A stretch of DNA of 64,000 nucleotides. It comes from Maribacter sp. (GTDB lineage: Bacteria; Bacteroidota; Bacteroidia; Flavobacteriales; Flavobacteriaceae). The notes beneath the pieces are model-generated. The model had not been told where the DNA came from. It saw only the letters and a program-made list of their open reading frames with translations, and made no database searches. The stretch covers positions 285,083-349,082 of the forward strand of contig DRFI01000017.1 in the NCBI GenBank assembly GCA_011050675.1, read 5' to 3'. Every line of letters starts with the position of its first letter. The first letter of the stretch is position 1. Both the position numbers and the translations under genes were made by a program. Shown here in pieces: positions 62,009 to 64,000 of this stretch.

Positions 62009-64000
62009 ATGACCGAACCATTCAAAATTTATACTAACCAAAATTCTTTTTGGAAAGGGCTTTTCGCTTTTTTCCTTTTGGTACTAGTAAGCAATACTAT
62101 GTTTTCTCAACAGACAACTATTTGGAACCAAATTTCTATTTCAAAATGGGAGTCTGTAAGTTCCGATGGTTTGGTACGCGTAGAAGCTAGAGTTACAGGT
62201 GGAGCTTCCATTTCAGGAAATGAAATAATGGGCTGTACTTCCGATGCTACTTATGGAGACCCTACTCCAGATGTTTTTGGAAGCTCTTCTTTAGAAATAT
62301 CCGCTAACCCTTTAAGTTCTGGAAGCATACAATTTCATTTTTTTGATATGGGAACTGGCGATGCTGTTTACATAACAAACCCCTTTTTACACGTAGATAA
62401 AGTAGGTACATTCGGAGTTTTACCTATAGCTTTTTTAACGGGTACAAACACTGGTGTTTTTACTTCAACCAATGGTACATGGTCTAATATAAGTAGAAAC
62501 GGACCTATTTTTGAATTTACAAGCACACAGTTTCAAATAGATGCTGACGCCTTATTAAGTAGTAATGACGGTGAGTGTGGTAATGGAGTAAGCACAGGTA
62601 CAGGTGGTGGAACCATGAGGATGGATGATGTAGTACAATCCATTAATATGAATGTTAGTGTAAATGGACTTCTTACACTTTTTAGAGAAGATGTAGAGTT
62701 TGTATTATCTAACTTAATCATTGCAGAACCTGAATTGGAAATTACCAAAACAGTAATTGAAAATTTTAGTTCCCCCGTTGTAATTGGTGATGATGTAGAT
62801 TACACTATAAAAGTTGAAAATACAGGTAATGTTGAAATCAATAATATTGAATTGACCGATACTTTTACCGATGCCGATGGTAATACAATAAGCTTAAGTA
62901 ATTCTCCAACATTTTCTTCGGCTACAATGAGTTCTATTGAAGGAATTCTTTTGCCTGGAGAAGTGGCTACCTATACAGCAGATTATGATCTAACTCTTAA
63001 TGAAATTGAAAAAGGAGGAGTCATAAATCAGGTAAGTGTTTTGGGAGATAGCCCTTACGGTGCAGATGATACCGGTGATTTGTCTGATGATGGAAATGAT
63101 ACCGATGGTAATCTACTAAATGATTTAACAGAAAGTTTTTTTCCAGCTCCTTTAGATGATACCACTTCTACAGAAGAGAATACGTCCGTAGATGTTCTAG
63201 TAACGAGTAACGATGATTTTGGAGGTAATGGTCCTAATTCTGGGAGTATTTTCATTGTTAGTACACCAACGAACGGTAGTGTTTCTTTAAATGCTAACGG
63301 ATCAGCAACGAATCCATTAGATGACTACTTTACATATACACCCAGCATTGGCTATTTAGGTTCAGATACTTTTAATTACGGAGTAACGGATTCCAAAGGG
63401 TATACGCAACACGCTACAGTTAATATTTCAGTATATACTTGTCCGAATGCAGGTATCGACGGGATCCTTAATATATGTTTAGGGGATTCTTTTGAGAATG
63501 CTGTTCTTTTTGCGTCGTTAACAGGTTCTCCGGATACAGGTGGAACCTGGACTAATAATTTTGATGATACATTTACCTATACTTTAACTGCTGTTGCACC
63601 TTGTACGGTTGATGCTACTAGTATTGTAACGGTAATCGAGCATGACCCACCAAATGCCGGAGGCGATGGAACATTGAATATCTGTCAAGGATCAACATTC
63701 ACGAATGCGGATCTATTCGCACAACTGACCGGTTCCCCGGATACAGGCGGAACGTGGAAGGACAATACCGATGGAACGCACACATATACAGTGGCTGCAA
63801 TAGCACCTTGTACCGTAGATGATGCGAGTATTGTAACGGTTACGGAACAAGCGCAACCAAATGCAGGAATCGACGGAACGTTGAACATTTGTCAGGGAGA
63901 TACATTTACGAACTCAGATTTATTTGCACAACTAACAGGTTCACCAGATACGGGAGGAACGTGGGTAGATAATACTGATGGAACGCACTCATATACAGTG
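62009..64000 (+). CDS. SprB-like secreted repeat adhesin (partial, runs off the window)
   Basis: The open frame starts at ATG 62009 and is still open at the window end (664 codons visible). It begins with a long signal peptide (GLFAFFLLVLVSNTMFSQ), a novel N-terminal domain (about 40-245), a DUF11/DUF7507-type domain (about 246-360, ITKTVIENFSSPVVIGDDVD), a cadherin-like domain (about 370-475, STPTNGSVSLNANGSATNPL), and then tandem repeats of 69 residues beginning PNAGxDGTLNICQG at 63443, 63650 and 63857. The pattern resembles gliding-motility adhesins such as SprB exported by the type IX system; the C-terminal sorting domain lies outside the window. Confidence 0.8.
   Translation, partial: MTEPFKIYTNQNSFWKGLFAFFLLVLVSNTMFSQQTTIWNQISISKWESVSSDGLVRVEARVTGGASISGNEIMGCTSDATYGDPTPDVFGSSSLEISANPLSSGSIQFHFFDMGTGDAVYITNPFLHVDKVGTFGVLPIAFLTGTNTGVFTSTNGTWSNISRNGPIFEFTSTQFQIDADALLSSNDGECGNGVSTGTGGGTMRMDDVVQSINMNVSVNGLLTLFREDVEFVLSNLIIAEPELEITKTVIENFSSPVVIGDDVDYTIKVENTGNVEINNIELTDTFTDADGNTISLSNSPTFSSATMSSIEGILLPGEVATYTADYDLTLNEIEKGGVINQVSVLGDSPYGADDTGDLSDDGNDTDGNLLNDLTESFFPAPLDDTTSTEENTSVDVLVTSNDDFGGNGPNSGSIFIVSTPTNGSVSLNANGSATNPLDDYFTYTPSIGYLGSDTFNYGVTDSKGYTQHATVNISVYTCPNAGIDGILNICLGDSFENAVLFASLTGSPDTGGTWTNNFDDTFTYTLTAVAPCTVDATSIVTVIEHDPPNAGGDGTLNICQGSTFTNADLFAQLTGSPDTGGTWKDNTDGTHTYTVAAIAPCTVDDASIVTVTEQAQPNAGIDGTLNICQGDTFTNSDLFAQLTGSPDTGGTWVDNTDGTHSYTV
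63443..64000 (+). repeat. 207-bp tandem repeats in the adhesin gene
   Basis: Units start at 63443, 63650 and 63857 with exact 207-base spacing; the third is cut by the window end. Units two and three encode nearly the same protein (LFAQLTGSPDTGGTW in both) but differ at many third codon positions. Confidence 0.85.

Overview
This window is a chromosomal segment of a marine-type flavobacterium (Bacteroidota, Flavobacteriaceae-like; I cannot name the genus). Several things point there: AT-rich DNA with TAnnTTTG -7 promoter boxes, DUF3078 behind dxs, a FeoB-associated Cys-rich peptide, SusC-style TonB receptors with an N-terminal carboxypeptidase-like domain, a hybrid two-component system with a Reg_prop sensor, a lycopene cyclase, DUF3871, and a SprB-like repeat adhesin at the right edge.

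Core part (1-31.4 kb). Housekeeping and envelope genes in short operons: dgt; dxs-DUF3078; tadA; a cold-shock protein; a ClC channel whose gating glutamate is replaced by leucine; aspS; a MORN-repeat secreted protein; a tetR-tolC-adaptor-RND efflux operon with a palindromic operator candidate; a prenyl synthase meeting a lycopene cyclase; a metal module (TonB receptor, divergent DtxR-family regulator with a shared operator candidate, ZIP transporter); several small envelope proteins; feoA-feoB-Cys-rich peptide for Fe(II) uptake; a SCO-family copper protein; and rseP.

Mobile part (31.4-61.06 kb). A tRNA-Asn(GTT) gene at 31426-31499 is the target of two integrated elements in tandem. Its 3' end recurs at 49007-49049 (43 bp) and 61029-61055 (27 bp, 38 bp including the flank shared with the middle copy). 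Element 1 (about 31.5-49.05 kb) looks mobilizable: an excisionase-like HTH, a primase-helicase, a toprim primase, a MobC-like accessory, a relaxase, a membrane protein and a terminal tyrosine recombinase. Its cargo is a hybrid sensor/AraC regulator, a GAF-AraC regulator, two collagen-like lipoproteins, an Ig-like lipoprotein and a lipoprotein with seven propeller-like repeats. A decayed second integrase copy separates the mobilization half from the cargo half. Element 2 (about 49.05-61.06 kb) has its own integrase at the opposite end, a RecA-like ATPase, a DUF3871 protein, an SF3-type primase-helicase, a GIY-YIG endonuclease overlapping it, and, next to the right attachment site, a two-gene membrane/secreted TPR operon that I do not recognise and rate the best candidate for an undescribed cargo system. 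Each of the three tRNA 3' copies is followed by a different hairpin terminator, so each integration appears to have resupplied the tRNA terminator.

Right flank (61.06-64 kb). Decayed lacI-like and glycerate kinase fragments are followed by the start of a long secreted adhesin with 207-bp repeats that runs off the window.
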